Origin: Heteroscillospira sp050252415 | GTDB taxonomy: Bacteria; Bacillota; Clostridia; Oscillospirales; Oscillospiraceae | Direction of reading: 5' to 3' | DNA length: 17,653 bases | Assembly (NCBI GenBank): GCA_050252415.1 | Contig: JBFWKZ010000038.1 | Coordinates: forward strand, 1 to 17,653 | Shown here: one piece after another, positions 1-6,586 of the stretch | Layout of the letters: every line of letters begins with the position of its first letter | How positions within the stretch are numbered: position 1 is the first letter of the stretch | Notes under the pieces: generated by a model | What the model was told of the DNA's origin: nothing | What the model saw: the letters and a program-made list of their open reading frames with translations, nothing else | Databases searched by the model: none | Position numbers and translations under genes: made by a program

Positions 1-122
1 CGCCTCTTACCCAATATACAGATCATATTGAGTGCCAACAGGTAAAGAGACCCTGAAAAATAGATAAATTTGTTAGTTCTTTAGAAAAAGCGTTCTGAAA
101 CTTATAGATTTTAACAATAGGG

Positions 123-237
123 TGTCATTAAAAATTATTAATCAATGCTGGCCGCAGTCAGAATTCATGTCAATTGTCATAGCGTTGTTAAAATATCGTT
201 TCATGTGAAACACTAAGTGTAACGTTTATCTTGTCAT
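123..237 (+). promoter_or_regulatory. Possible upstream activator sites for the sigma-54 promoter
   Basis: The stretch 22 to 136 bases upstream of the -24 element holds an inverted repeat, GTTTCA-TG-TGAAAC (198-211), and three copies of TGTCAT at 123-128, 175-180 and 232-237. Enhancer-binding proteins usually bind dyad sites about 80-200 bases upstream of sigma-54 promoters, so this is where the PrpR-like protein would be expected to bind. Which of these sequences is the true site cannot be told from one locus. The rest of 1-310 is AT-rich with no gene that I can support. Confidence 0.35.
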
Positions 238-258
238 TATGTTTTATAATCACTTGCA

Positions 259-275
259 TTGGCACGCTTATTGTG
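259..275 (+). promoter_or_regulatory. sigma-54 (-24/-12) promoter of the PrpR-like regulator gene
   Basis: The sequence TTGGCACG, four bases, then TTGTG matches the sigma-54 consensus (TTGGCACG-N4-TTGCW) at all but one or two positions. The GG and G-T dinucleotides are 10 bases apart, as the family requires. The expected start point is near 286, about 25 bases before the ATG at 311. The downstream gene itself encodes a sigma-54 activator, so the promoter is probably autoactivated; that is inference. No equally good sigma-70 promoter was seen in 1-310. Confidence 0.75.
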
Positions 276-310
276 TTAATTTTAAATAAATAGATTGGGG
301 AGGGAGAGCC

Positions 311-2218
311 ATGAGATGTAAAATTGGCGTTGTCAGTGTAGGTTTGCTGCGTAAATATCTCTACCACGAGGTTGAAAATATGAACCTGCCGGCTGATTTT
401 ATCTTTGTCGATATTCTTATGCTGGGTATAAACAACTTGCCCGAACAATTGGAGAACGTGGACGTCATCCTCTCCAGCGGCTATAACGCAAAGATGCTGA
501 AAAGCCTGACCAGAAAACCTGTCATTACCATTGAACCGAGCCTTTTCGACCTGCTCGTTGCATACAGCCAGGCGGTAATCTATGATTCAAAGCCTATTGT
601 CATTTTTCCGTTTAAACAAAACAACCTAAAAATAGACCGGATACAGAACATACTCTCTGTTGACATTACTCCGAACTGGTACGAAGAGGTCGACTGTCTC
701 GACATCATGATCAAATCCTACATTTCCAGAGGCTGCAAATGCGTCATTGGCAGCGGGCTCGTCTGCGACACGGCGGAAAAATATGGAATAAAGGGGATAT
801 TTATTTATCCCGAAGAATCTTTGCAGTCTTTTATTGAGCTGGCATATGATATGGCAAGCTCCATCTGCGACGAGGCAGAAAAAAATGAGCGGATGACAAG
901 CGTAATCGATAACTCAAAAAGTGCCATCATCTTTACCGACGAGCAGGGCTGGATATCAATATGCAACCCAAAGGCGCAAAATATTTTTCACCAGGCCGCA
1001 ACAATAGTAGGCACCTACATTGGCGACTATTTCAAGATGGAAGAGCTCAGTCCGGCCTATGACAGGGGCGAGCAGATAAAACACCTTATCTGCCGCTTCG
1101 GGGAAGAAAAATATATCGTTTCCGCACGCCCGGTCTTGCAAAAAGGACTCCTCTGTAACGTCATGCTGACGCTGGACAACATCAAATCCATTCAGAGGCA
1201 GGAATACTACATCCGAAGCTCTCTGGCACAAAAAGGATTTATTGCAAAACACAATTTTGACGAATGCGCCTCTGAAAGTCCCACATTTAATGAGATGGTG
1301 CATGCGGCAAAGAAATTTGCCAGAAGTGATGATAATATCGTCATTTTTGGTGAAACTGGAGTTGGCAAGGAAGTCATCGCTCAGTCGATTCATAACCACA
1401 GTCCAAGGCGCGAGGGCCCTTTTCTCGCCGTCAATTGCTCCGCCATCAGCGAAAATCTTTTGGAAAGCGAACTCTTCGGTTATGACGAGGGAGCATTCAC
1501 CGGCGCAAGAAAGGGCGGTAAGCAGGGACTTTTTGAGTTGGCACATAACGGCACGATATTCCTCGATGAAATTGGCGAACTCAGTATGACGCTTCAGAGT
1601 AAACTGCTTCGTGTGATACAGGAAAAGCAAGTCATTCATATCGGTGGAAATAAAGTTATTTACTTCGATGCGCGGGTGATAGCCGCTACAAACCGCAACC
1701 TCTGGGAACAAGTTCAGCGAAATGAATTTCGGGAAGACCTCTATTACCGTCTTGCGGTGCTTGAGGTAAACATCCCTCCGCTCAGAGCGCGCCAGGAGGA
1801 CATTTTCCGATTGTTTTTGTCATTCGTCAGCCGGCAGCTACCGATGTATGCGGCACAACTGAAAAAATATCAGTCCGCTCTGTCTCCTGTGCTGTGTGCA
1901 TACAGCTGGCCGGGAAATATCAGAGAACTTGAAAATTATACAAAGATGATCCTCGCCACCATGGATGATGGAGAGCCGATGGAGATATTTATAAAAAGAG
2001 TCAAAAAAGAGGTCATGGCCCGACAGGCAAAAATGCGAAGCCTTCCCTCACCAAAGATCACCGTTCCGCATGAGTCGCCTGAAGATGAATATCAGCGCAT
2101 ATATGACGCGCTTGTCACTACAAATGGTAACTATACAAAGGCGGCCAGCCTTTTGGGAATAAGCCGCGTGACATTATGGCGCCGTTTAAAAACATATCAA
2201 AACGATGCAAAATCATAA
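311..2218 (+). CDS. PrpR-family sigma-54-dependent transcriptional activator
   Basis: This 635-residue enhancer-binding protein has the full domain order of the PrpR group. A PrpR N-terminal sensor domain (about 25-190) is followed by a PAS-like region (about 195-300), a sigma-54 AAA+ domain (about 325-555) and a Fis-type helix-turn-helix (about 605-630). Walker A is GETGVGKE near residue 347. The GAFTGA loop that contacts sigma-54 is near 394, and Walker B (IFLDEIGEL) is near 417. SWPGNIRELEN and the C-terminal AASLLGISRVTLWRRLK helix are also present. The family activates catabolic operons in response to a small metabolite bound by the N-terminal domain. The ATG at 311 has a GGGGAGGGAG ribosome site. 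The serine dehydratase gene begins 71 bases downstream on the same strand, so serine or a related amino-acid metabolite is a reasonable guess for the signal. The true ligand is unknown. Confidence 0.93.
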   Translation: MRCKIGVVSVGLLRKYLYHEVENMNLPADFIFVDILMLGINNLPEQLENVDVILSSGYNAKMLKSLTRKPVITIEPSLFDLLVAYSQAVIYDSKPIVIFPFKQNNLKIDRIQNILSVDITPNWYEEVDCLDIMIKSYISRGCKCVIGSGLVCDTAEKYGIKGIFIYPEESLQSFIELAYDMASSICDEAEKNERMTSVIDNSKSAIIFTDEQGWISICNPKAQNIFHQAATIVGTYIGDYFKMEELSPAYDRGEQIKHLICRFGEEKYIVSARPVLQKGLLCNVMLTLDNIKSIQRQEYYIRSSLAQKGFIAKHNFDECASESPTFNEMVHAAKKFARSDDNIVIFGETGVGKEVIAQSIHNHSPRREGPFLAVNCSAISENLLESELFGYDEGAFTGARKGGKQGLFELAHNGTIFLDEIGELSMTLQSKLLRVIQEKQVIHIGGNKVIYFDARVIAATNRNLWEQVQRNEFREDLYYRLAVLEVNIPPLRARQEDIFRLFLSFVSRQLPMYAAQLKKYQSALSPVLCAYSWPGNIRELENYTKMILATMDDGEPMEIFIKRVKKEVMARQAKMRSLPSPKITVPHESPEDEYQRIYDALVTTNGNYTKAASLLGISRVTLWRRLKTYQNDAKS

Positions 2219-2289
2219 ATATTATTTCAATATATTGCCGTTCTATTTTTTATAAACCCTGTCGCAAATGCTTTGAAGGCGGATATTTT

Positions 2290-3501
2290 ATGAAATCGAT
2301 AAGAGACGTTTATAAAATTGGCCGGGGGCCGAGCAGTTCGCATACGATGGGACCGGACAAGGCCGCCAGGATGTTCCGGGCGAAAAATCCCAACGCAGAT
2401 ACCTTCCGCGTCATACTCTATGGATCTTTGGCGGAGACAGGGCGCGGCCATGGTACGGACGTCGCGATAAAAGAGGCTTTTTCCCCGATACCGACCGAAA
2501 TCGTATTCAATACGGAAGCCTCGGAACTGCCACACCCCAATACCATGGATTTCACCGCTTGGCGCGAGGGAAAAAAGCTTTCCGATATCCGTGTCATGAG
2601 TATTGGCGGGGGCGACATTGCGATACTCGGCCGAACCTCAGCCGCTGAGCCGGATATTTATCCGCATAACAGCTTTGCTGAAATATCCGAATACTGCAAA
2701 CATGATAATCTGCGTCTCTGGCAGTATGCCGCCCGGTTTGAAACTGCCGATTTTTTTGATTACCTTGCGCTTATTTGGGAAACCATGAAACGCGCCATTT
2801 CAGACGGTCTTTCCATGACGGGAACGCTTCCTGGCGGGCTTGGCGTAGAACGCAAGGCGCAGTACCTTTATAATCAGCGGCATATCGACGAAAGTAAAGC
2901 AACACGCGAAAACCGCATCGTCTGTGCCTATGCTTTTGCCGTAAGCGAACAAAATGCCGACTATGCTACAATAGTCACGGCACCGACCTGCGGCAGCTGC
3001 GGAGTACTGCCCGCCGTATTAAAATATATGCAGGATACGCGAGGTTTCCCTGATGACGAGGTCTATCACGCCCTTGCCGCCGGTGGAATAATTGGCAACC
3101 TCGTCAAGACAAACGCCACGGTGAGCGGCGCCGAGGCAGGTTGTCAGGCGGAGATCGGTACGGCATGCGCCATGGCCGCAGCCGCTTTGGGCGAGCTCTT
3201 TGAAATGGGTATCGATCAGATCGAATACGCCGCAGAGGTCGCTCTGGAGCATTACCTGGGGCTGACCTGCGATCCTATCGGCGGACTTGTACAGATCCCT
3301 TGTATTGAGCGCAACGCCGTTTCGGCAATGCGCGCCATTAACGCGCTGTCGCTCGCAAATTTCCTGACCAACACCCGTAAGATATCCTTCGATATGGTGG
3401 TAGAGACGATGTATGAAACCGGGCGCGATATGTCATTCCGTTATCGCGAAACCTCTCGCGGCGGACTTGCCAAGTTATACAGCCGTTACCCCAAAAAGTA
3501 A
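2290..3501 (+). CDS. sdaA: L-serine dehydratase (L-serine ammonia-lyase), iron-sulfur type, single chain
   Basis: It converts L-serine to pyruvate and ammonia in the cytoplasm with a [4Fe-4S] cluster. The protein has 403 residues. The N-terminal domain carries the GPSSSHTMGP substrate-loop motif (about 13-22) and YGSLAETGRGHGTD. The C-terminal catalytic domain has APTCGSCG (about 230-237). The three cluster cysteines C285, C327 and C338 have the same 42- and 11-residue spacing I recall for structurally known bacterial serine dehydratases, and GLVQIPCIERNA surrounds the last one. The ATG at 2290 is chosen because it follows GAAGGCGG and starts at the conserved N-terminus. The open frame extends upstream to 2176, but that overlaps the regulator and lacks homology. 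The protein is about 50 residues shorter than E. coli SdaA, in the inter-domain region. It is probably cotranscribed with, or activated by, the upstream sigma-54 regulator. No separate sigma-54 promoter is visible in the 71-base gap. Confidence 0.92.
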   Translation: MKSIRDVYKIGRGPSSSHTMGPDKAARMFRAKNPNADTFRVILYGSLAETGRGHGTDVAIKEAFSPIPTEIVFNTEASELPHPNTMDFTAWREGKKLSDIRVMSIGGGDIAILGRTSAAEPDIYPHNSFAEISEYCKHDNLRLWQYAARFETADFFDYLALIWETMKRAISDGLSMTGTLPGGLGVERKAQYLYNQRHIDESKATRENRIVCAYAFAVSEQNADYATIVTAPTCGSCGVLPAVLKYMQDTRGFPDDEVYHALAAGGIIGNLVKTNATVSGAEAGCQAEIGTACAMAAAALGELFEMGIDQIEYAAEVALEHYLGLTCDPIGGLVQIPCIERNAVSAMRAINALSLANFLTNTRKISFDMVVETMYETGRDMSFRYRETSRGGLAKLYSRYPKK

Positions 3502-3508
3502 TACGGTT

Positions 3509-3554
3509 TATAACGGAAACAGCCGGCACTTAGATACCGGCTGTTTCCGTTATA
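3509..3554 (+). terminator. Long stem-loop after the serine dehydratase gene
   Basis: An 18-bp perfect stem with the core ACGGAAACAGCCGG (arms 3509-3526 and 3537-3554) closes a 10-base loop, starting 8 bases after the stop codon. There is no strong T-run after it, so it may act as an mRNA 3'-end stabiliser or a weak terminator rather than a textbook intrinsic terminator. Confidence 0.6.
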
Positions 3555-3636
3555 TGCTTATTATCAATTTTCAGCTTATACCTTATCCCGATGGATTCTC
3601 CAATACCGTTACCTTATCGCCCGTGAGGTCTCAGGG

Positions 3637-3666
3637 TTGACATCAATTTACATTGCAGGGTATAAT
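3637..3666 (+). promoter_or_regulatory. Consensus sigma-70/sigma-A promoter of the aldo/keto reductase gene
   Basis: TTGACA (3637-3642), an 18-base spacer and TATAAT (3661-3666) match the housekeeping consensus at all 12 positions. The predicted start is near 3673, giving a leader of about 125 bases before the ATG at 3799. A promoter this strong usually needs control, and the -10 sits inside an inverted repeat (next entry). Confidence 0.8.
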
Positions 3667-3694
3667 AACCGAAAAGCGGCTATTATACCCTGCA
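3654..3694 (+). promoter_or_regulatory. Inverted repeat over the -10 element (candidate operator)
   Basis: Two 14-base arms (3654-3667, reading TGCAGGGTATAATA, and 3681-3694, its exact reverse complement) flank a 13-base centre that can pair a further 3 bp. The left arm contains the -10 element and the right arm lies just past the predicted start. This is where a repressor dimer would block transcription. Most of the right arm would be transcribed without its partner, so the repeat is more likely a DNA site than an RNA hairpin for this transcript. No matching regulator is identified. Confidence 0.5.
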
Positions 3695-3695
3695 T

Positions 3696-3766
3696 GCCGG
3701 ACGGTTCCGCCTCCGGCGGGAGTCCGGCTGCCATCTCTGCCGCGACCGCCTCGCCCCGTAAGGGGC
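3696..3766 (+). ncRNA. GC-rich structured 5' leader of the aldo/keto reductase mRNA
   Basis: Within the leader, GCCGGAC (3696-3702) pairs with GTCCGGC (3722-3728), enclosing CCGCC-TCC-GGCGG (3707-3719). A second hairpin, GCCCC-GTAA-GGGGC (3753-3766), has a GNRA tetraloop. The leader is clearly more GC-rich than the AT-rich promoter just upstream. It ends 15 bases before the ribosome binding site AAAGGAG (3782-3788). It matches no riboswitch class that I recognise, so it may simply be a structured leader. A frame through it is open and in phase with the reductase gene but has no ribosome site of its own. Confidence 0.4.
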
Positions 3767-3798
3767 AACCGGTAAGTTTACAAAGGAGTTTTTTATCT

Positions 3799-4938
3799 AT
3801 GAATGTCCGTGAGCTTTTCCCGAAAAAGCTGGGCTTTGGCGCAATGCGTCTTCCCGGTTCGGCCCAAAATAATATTGACTATGCTCAGGTTTCACTCATG
3901 GTGGACATGTTTCTTGAGCAGGGTTTTACCTATTTTGATACCGCTTATATCTATCAGGGCTCCGAAGACGCTCTGAAACGCTGTCTCACCTCCCGTTATC
4001 CAAGAGAGAGTTTTCTGCTCACCGATAAACTGCCGGTTTGGAGCAGTAAAAACTGGGCTGATTATGAGCGCGATTTCAGCACATCCTTAAATCGCTGCGG
4101 CGTTGATTATTTTGACATCTACCTGCTGCACAATATGGGCACTCCCACCTATCCAAAGGCGCAGGCCGCAAAAGCCTTTGAATTCATCGCGCAGAAGAAG
4201 ACAGAGGGCAAAGCACGCTTCATCGGCTTTTCTTTTCACGATACACCCGATTACCTTGATAAGATCCTGGATGAGCATCCGGAGGTAGACGTTGTCCAGC
4301 TTCAGATAAACTATGCCGACTGGGAAAACCCGGCGGTACAATCCCGCGCCTGCTATGAGGTGGCAGCAAAGCACAATAAGCCCGTTATCGTCATGGAACC
4401 GGTAAAGGGCGGCGGCCTTGCAAAGCTGCCAGCTACCGCGCTTGAAGAGCTCAAAAAATTAAATGCCTTTGCCACCCCCGCTTCTTATGCGGTACGCTTT
4501 GCAGCTTCGCTTGAAAATGTCGTTATCGTCCTCAGCGGTATGTCCGATCTCGCGCAGGTGAAGAATAATACTGATTATATGTCGGACTTCTCTCCGCTGA
4601 CCGGAAGTGAGCGTGAAGCACTTGAGCGTGTAAGGGATATCCTCGCATCCTCCAGCGAAATCGGCTGCACCAACTGCCGCTACTGTGTGGAGGGCTGCCC
4701 GATGGCCATTCCCATTCCCAACCTGTTCAGTGTATACAACGGCGTAAAGCAATACGGCAAGGGAAATTTTCCAGCCATGCTGTTTGAACGCGCAATTGAA
4801 GGAAAAGGCAAACCAAGTGATTGTATCGGCTGCGGCCTGTGCGAAGACCATTGCCCACAGCATCTTCCAATTCGTAAGCATCTTAAGGCCATTGGTGAAA
4901 TGTTTGAAGGCAAGCCCCGTACTCCGGGTATCCTGTAA
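3799..4938 (+). CDS. Aldo/keto reductase with C-terminal two-cluster ferredoxin domain
   Basis: The 379-residue cytoplasmic oxidoreductase fuses an NAD(P)H-type aldo/keto reductase barrel (about 9-275) to a ferredoxin-like tail. The catalytic tetrad of the family is visible: Asp and Tyr in FDTAYIYQGSE, Lys in LTDKLPVW and His in LLHNMG. The tail has two CxxCxxCxxxCP motifs, at C290/293/296/300 and C342/345/348/352, as expected for two [4Fe-4S] clusters. This fusion is common in anaerobic Clostridia, but its substrate is not established. The ATG at 3799 is preferred over upstream in-frame codons because AAAGGAG lies 10 bases before it and homology starts at KLGFGAMRLPG. The gene has its own strong promoter and stands alone. 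It is convergent with the remnant and methyltransferase-like gene that follow on the other strand. Confidence 0.92.
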   Translation: MNVRELFPKKLGFGAMRLPGSAQNNIDYAQVSLMVDMFLEQGFTYFDTAYIYQGSEDALKRCLTSRYPRESFLLTDKLPVWSSKNWADYERDFSTSLNRCGVDYFDIYLLHNMGTPTYPKAQAAKAFEFIAQKKTEGKARFIGFSFHDTPDYLDKILDEHPEVDVVQLQINYADWENPAVQSRACYEVAAKHNKPVIVMEPVKGGGLAKLPATALEELKKLNAFATPASYAVRFAASLENVVIVLSGMSDLAQVKNNTDYMSDFSPLTGSEREALERVRDILASSSEIGCTNCRYCVEGCPMAIPIPNLFSVYNGVKQYGKGNFPAMLFERAIEGKGKPSDCIGCGLCEDHCPQHLPIRKHLKAIGEMFEGKPRTPGIL

Positions 4939-4973
4939 CAAAATTCCCTGAATAAAAGACGCAGACTATTACT

Positions 4974-5227
4974 TCATGTCGCTCTATGTATTTTTGGGGT
5001 GATATCGGGCAAATATATGGGACTCATACCGGCAGAATCTGAACCAAGATAAATAACCACCGCGGCAAAACGCTCACTTACTTCCATTAGGTATATCCGC
5101 ACGATCATCCCTCCGGTCATACCATTGATATTGCCTTCCCTTCGGGAACCGTTGCATCGTACACATTAACGTCCAACACGTTTATGATAACCCGACCGGC
5201 CTCATTGATTTCACGTATTGGATGCAT
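4974..5227 (-). pseudogene. Frameshifted remnant of an unrecognised small gene
   Basis: Reading leftwards, an ATG at 5227 opens a 36-codon frame (MHPIREINEAGRVIINVLDV...) ending at 5117. A second, overlapping frame continues from about 5134 to a stop at 4974 and includes MTGGMIVRIYLMEVSERFAA and VVIYLGSDSAGMSPIYLPDI. Both pieces have protein-like composition and hydrophobic periodicity. The switch falls near VPEG in frame one and INGMTGG in frame two, so a single-base indel would join them into a product of about 80 residues. A TAA lies just upstream of the ATG, and no good ribosome site is visible. I do not recognise the family. It could be a decayed gene, a sequencing error or chance. Otherwise 4939-5269 holds nothing else that I can support. 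Confidence 0.35.
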
Positions 5228-5269
5228 GTACAGGTTTTGCGGCCTTTATTTTTAACGCAATCTCTGCGT

Positions 5270-5318
5270 ATAATAATAAAGTGCGTTTCCCTTCAAGGGA
5301 AACGCACTTTATTATTAT
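5270..5318. terminator. Bidirectional terminator, perfect 24-bp palindrome
   Basis: The arms 5270-5293 and 5295-5318 are exact reverse complements with a one-base centre; a real loop would use the central TTCAA. The GC-rich core GTGCGTTTCCC is flanked by AATAATAAA on the left and TTTATTATT on the right, giving a T-rich tail in either direction. It lies about 105 bases beyond the stop of the minus-strand URO-D gene and about 330 bases beyond the aldo/keto reductase stop. It most clearly serves the former. Confidence 0.8.
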
Positions 5319-5422
5319 TTACCGGTAAAGCGTACTTATCAGGCAAATATTTCTCCGGTACCAAGACCTTTGGAACTTTGTCTTTCAGCAACGGCTTTAT
5401 CACGGCAATCGCGATTATCCGA

Positions 5423-6415
5423 TTAAAATTTTTCCTTACTTATCTTATCGATCACTTCACTGGCACACTCGTAAACACCGGGGAAAGTGGATATGCCCAA
5501 TCCCTGAGTGATGCAGGGGATAAAATACTTCGTGCCGCACTCGTCGCAGACCTTACGGACGGCCTTTTCAACAGCCTCTGGCGTCCAGCCGGGATAATCC
5601 ACCATAGCGCTGTCTATTGCGCCCATAATGGTGAGATCGGGGCCATACTTCTTCAAGAGCTCAGGTACGTTATTCGAGTGCATGGCACCCTGCCAGACAT
5701 CGATACCCATTTCGATCATATACGGAACCAGAGTCGCACAATAGGAATCGGCATGGTGAACAATGACCTCTACGCCGTGGTCTTTGTAGTAGCCATATAC
5801 CCGCTTATATGCCGGAAGGAGGAACTCTTCAAACATATCGGGCGAGATAAAAGTAGAGACCTGGCTGCCCCAGTCGTCATGATGGAAAATCGCGTCGGGC
5901 TTTAAGTATTTGCAGAGCTGCTCGGCATACGTAATTTCCCAATCGGCTATATAGTTAATAAGCTCCTTCGTGTAATCCGGCTCAACAAAATAGTTTACCA
6001 AAGCTCTTTGGATCTCCTGGAAGTGGTGAGTCTGCTCAAAAATGCCAGGCGCAACAAAAGCGGTGGCAAAGTATTCCTTACGGTCTACTTGCTCCATCGC
6101 CTCGATGGCGGGGGCCCAATCGGCCTCGGAAAACATGATATTCGGAGCATGAACATAGTCGCGCCATTTTGTTATATCTTTTAAGAGGATGTGCTCCTCA
6201 TCGTGTACGGGGAAGGAACCCGGAGTACCCTTCGGCCACACATTGTAGACGCCCCATGCATTCCTTACGGGAGGTCCTCCCAGCTCTGGGAACAGGGGAT
6301 ACTTTGTAAAATACGGGTTGACCATCAGCATAGACAGGGCTTCATACTGATTGACGTAACGGTCCGGTTTGCCACCGCGGATAGTTTCAAGCATATTTTG
6401 TCTCTTGGTCAGCAT
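5423..6415 (-). CDS. URO-D-family protein, probable corrinoid-linked methyltransferase
   Basis: The 330-residue protein belongs to the uroporphyrinogen decarboxylase superfamily. It starts with the usual KRQNMLETIRGGKPDRY segment and ends with an ECASEVID barrel-closing helix. Candidate metal ligands of the methyltransferase branch are visible as H220/H221 and C226 (HHADSYC) and C301 (IPCITQG). The motif is H-x5-C or similar instead of the H-x-C of MtaA/MtbA, so it is a divergent subgroup. No other heme-synthesis gene is nearby, which argues against true uroporphyrinogen decarboxylase. A role in moving methyl groups between a methylated substrate, a corrinoid protein and an acceptor is inferred from the family. 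The ribosome site AAGGAGGA lies 5 bases before the ATG. The gene is divergent from the PucR-type regulator, which is a likely controller. Its cognate corrinoid protein is not in the window. Confidence 0.85.
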   Translation of the reverse strand: MLTKRQNMLETIRGGKPDRYVNQYEALSMLMVNPYFTKYPLFPELGGPPVRNAWGVYNVWPKGTPGSFPVHDEEHILLKDITKWRDYVHAPNIMFSEADWAPAIEAMEQVDRKEYFATAFVAPGIFEQTHHFQEIQRALVNYFVEPDYTKELINYIADWEITYAEQLCKYLKPDAIFHHDDWGSQVSTFISPDMFEEFLLPAYKRVYGYYKDHGVEVIVHHADSYCATLVPYMIEMGIDVWQGAMHSNNVPELLKKYGPDLTIMGAIDSAMVDYPGWTPEAVEKAVRKVCDECGTKYFIPCITQGLGISTFPGVYECASEVIDKISKEKF

Positions 6416-6454
6416 AGTAATCCTCCTTAAATTTGTGCAAAAAGTGCAATCTGT

Positions 6455-6480
6455 TCTAATTTATGCGAGAGTAAATTAGA
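6455..6480 (-). promoter_or_regulatory. Perfect inverted repeat in the leader of the URO-D gene
   Basis: The 9-base arms TCTAATTTA (6455-6463) and TAAATTAGA (6472-6480) flank an 8-base centre. The site falls just downstream of the predicted start of the minus-strand transcript, so it could be an operator or an AU-rich leader hairpin. Confidence 0.45.
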
Positions 6481-6504
6481 TAAAATATCTCTCAATATAT
6501 TTAT

Positions 6505-6533
6505 ATCATATTTTACCTCTCTAATATATGCAA
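6505..6533 (-). promoter_or_regulatory. Promoter of the minus-strand URO-D gene
   Basis: On the minus strand, TTGCAT (6533-6528), a 17-base spacer and TATGAT (6510-6505) form a good sigma-70 promoter. The predicted start near 6498 gives a leader of about 83 bases. Confidence 0.6.
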
Positions 6534-6541
6534 CATAGTGC

Positions 6542-6570
6542 TTGATTTTTTAGCCTACTGCTTATACACT
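6542..6570 (+). promoter_or_regulatory. Promoter of the PucR-type regulator gene
   Basis: TTGATT (6542-6547), a 17-base spacer and TACACT (6565-6570) fit a sigma-70 promoter, with a start near 6577. Its -35 element is only 8 bases from the -35 of the divergent URO-D promoter, so one bound regulator could affect both. Confidence 0.55.
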
Positions 6571-6579
6571 ATGTATAAG
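6561..6579 (+). promoter_or_regulatory. Perfect inverted repeat over the -10 of the PucR-type gene
   Basis: CTTATACA-CTA-TGTATAAG has 8-base arms and a 3-base centre. It covers the -10 element and the predicted start, a typical place for a repressor or autorepressor operator. The binding protein is unknown; the adjacent PucR-type regulator is the obvious candidate. Confidence 0.5.
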
Positions 6580-6586
6580 ATTAGGA

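Noticed and set aside
2176..2289. Upstream N-terminal extension of the serine dehydratase frame from an ATG at 2176
   Set aside because: It overlaps the regulator's end, its sequence is unlike the family N-terminus, and the ATG at 2290 has the ribosome site and the conserved start.
3695..3766. Cobalamin, FMN or other known riboswitch in the aldo/keto reductase leader
   Set aside because: Some short strings look reminiscent, but the conserved core blocks of those classes are absent or out of order.
3637..3798. In-frame extension of the aldo/keto reductase to 3637
   Set aside because: It would start translation inside the promoter -35 element; AAAGGAG and homology favour the ATG at 3799.
5293..5403. 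Short minus-strand frame after the URO-D gene (VIKPLLKDKVPKVLVPEK...)
   Set aside because: It looks somewhat protein-like but is only 36 codons from a GTG without a ribosome site and it runs through the terminator arms; probably chance.
5222..5905. Plus-strand 227-codon open frame
   Set aside because: It is a shadow of the minus-strand URO-D gene and terminator, with no recognisable motifs and no good ribosome site.
6503..6511. TATCATA core resembling the GntR operator centre, at the URO-D promoter -10
   Set aside because: Only the central seven bases match; the outer half-site positions do not, and the -10 element explains the sequence.
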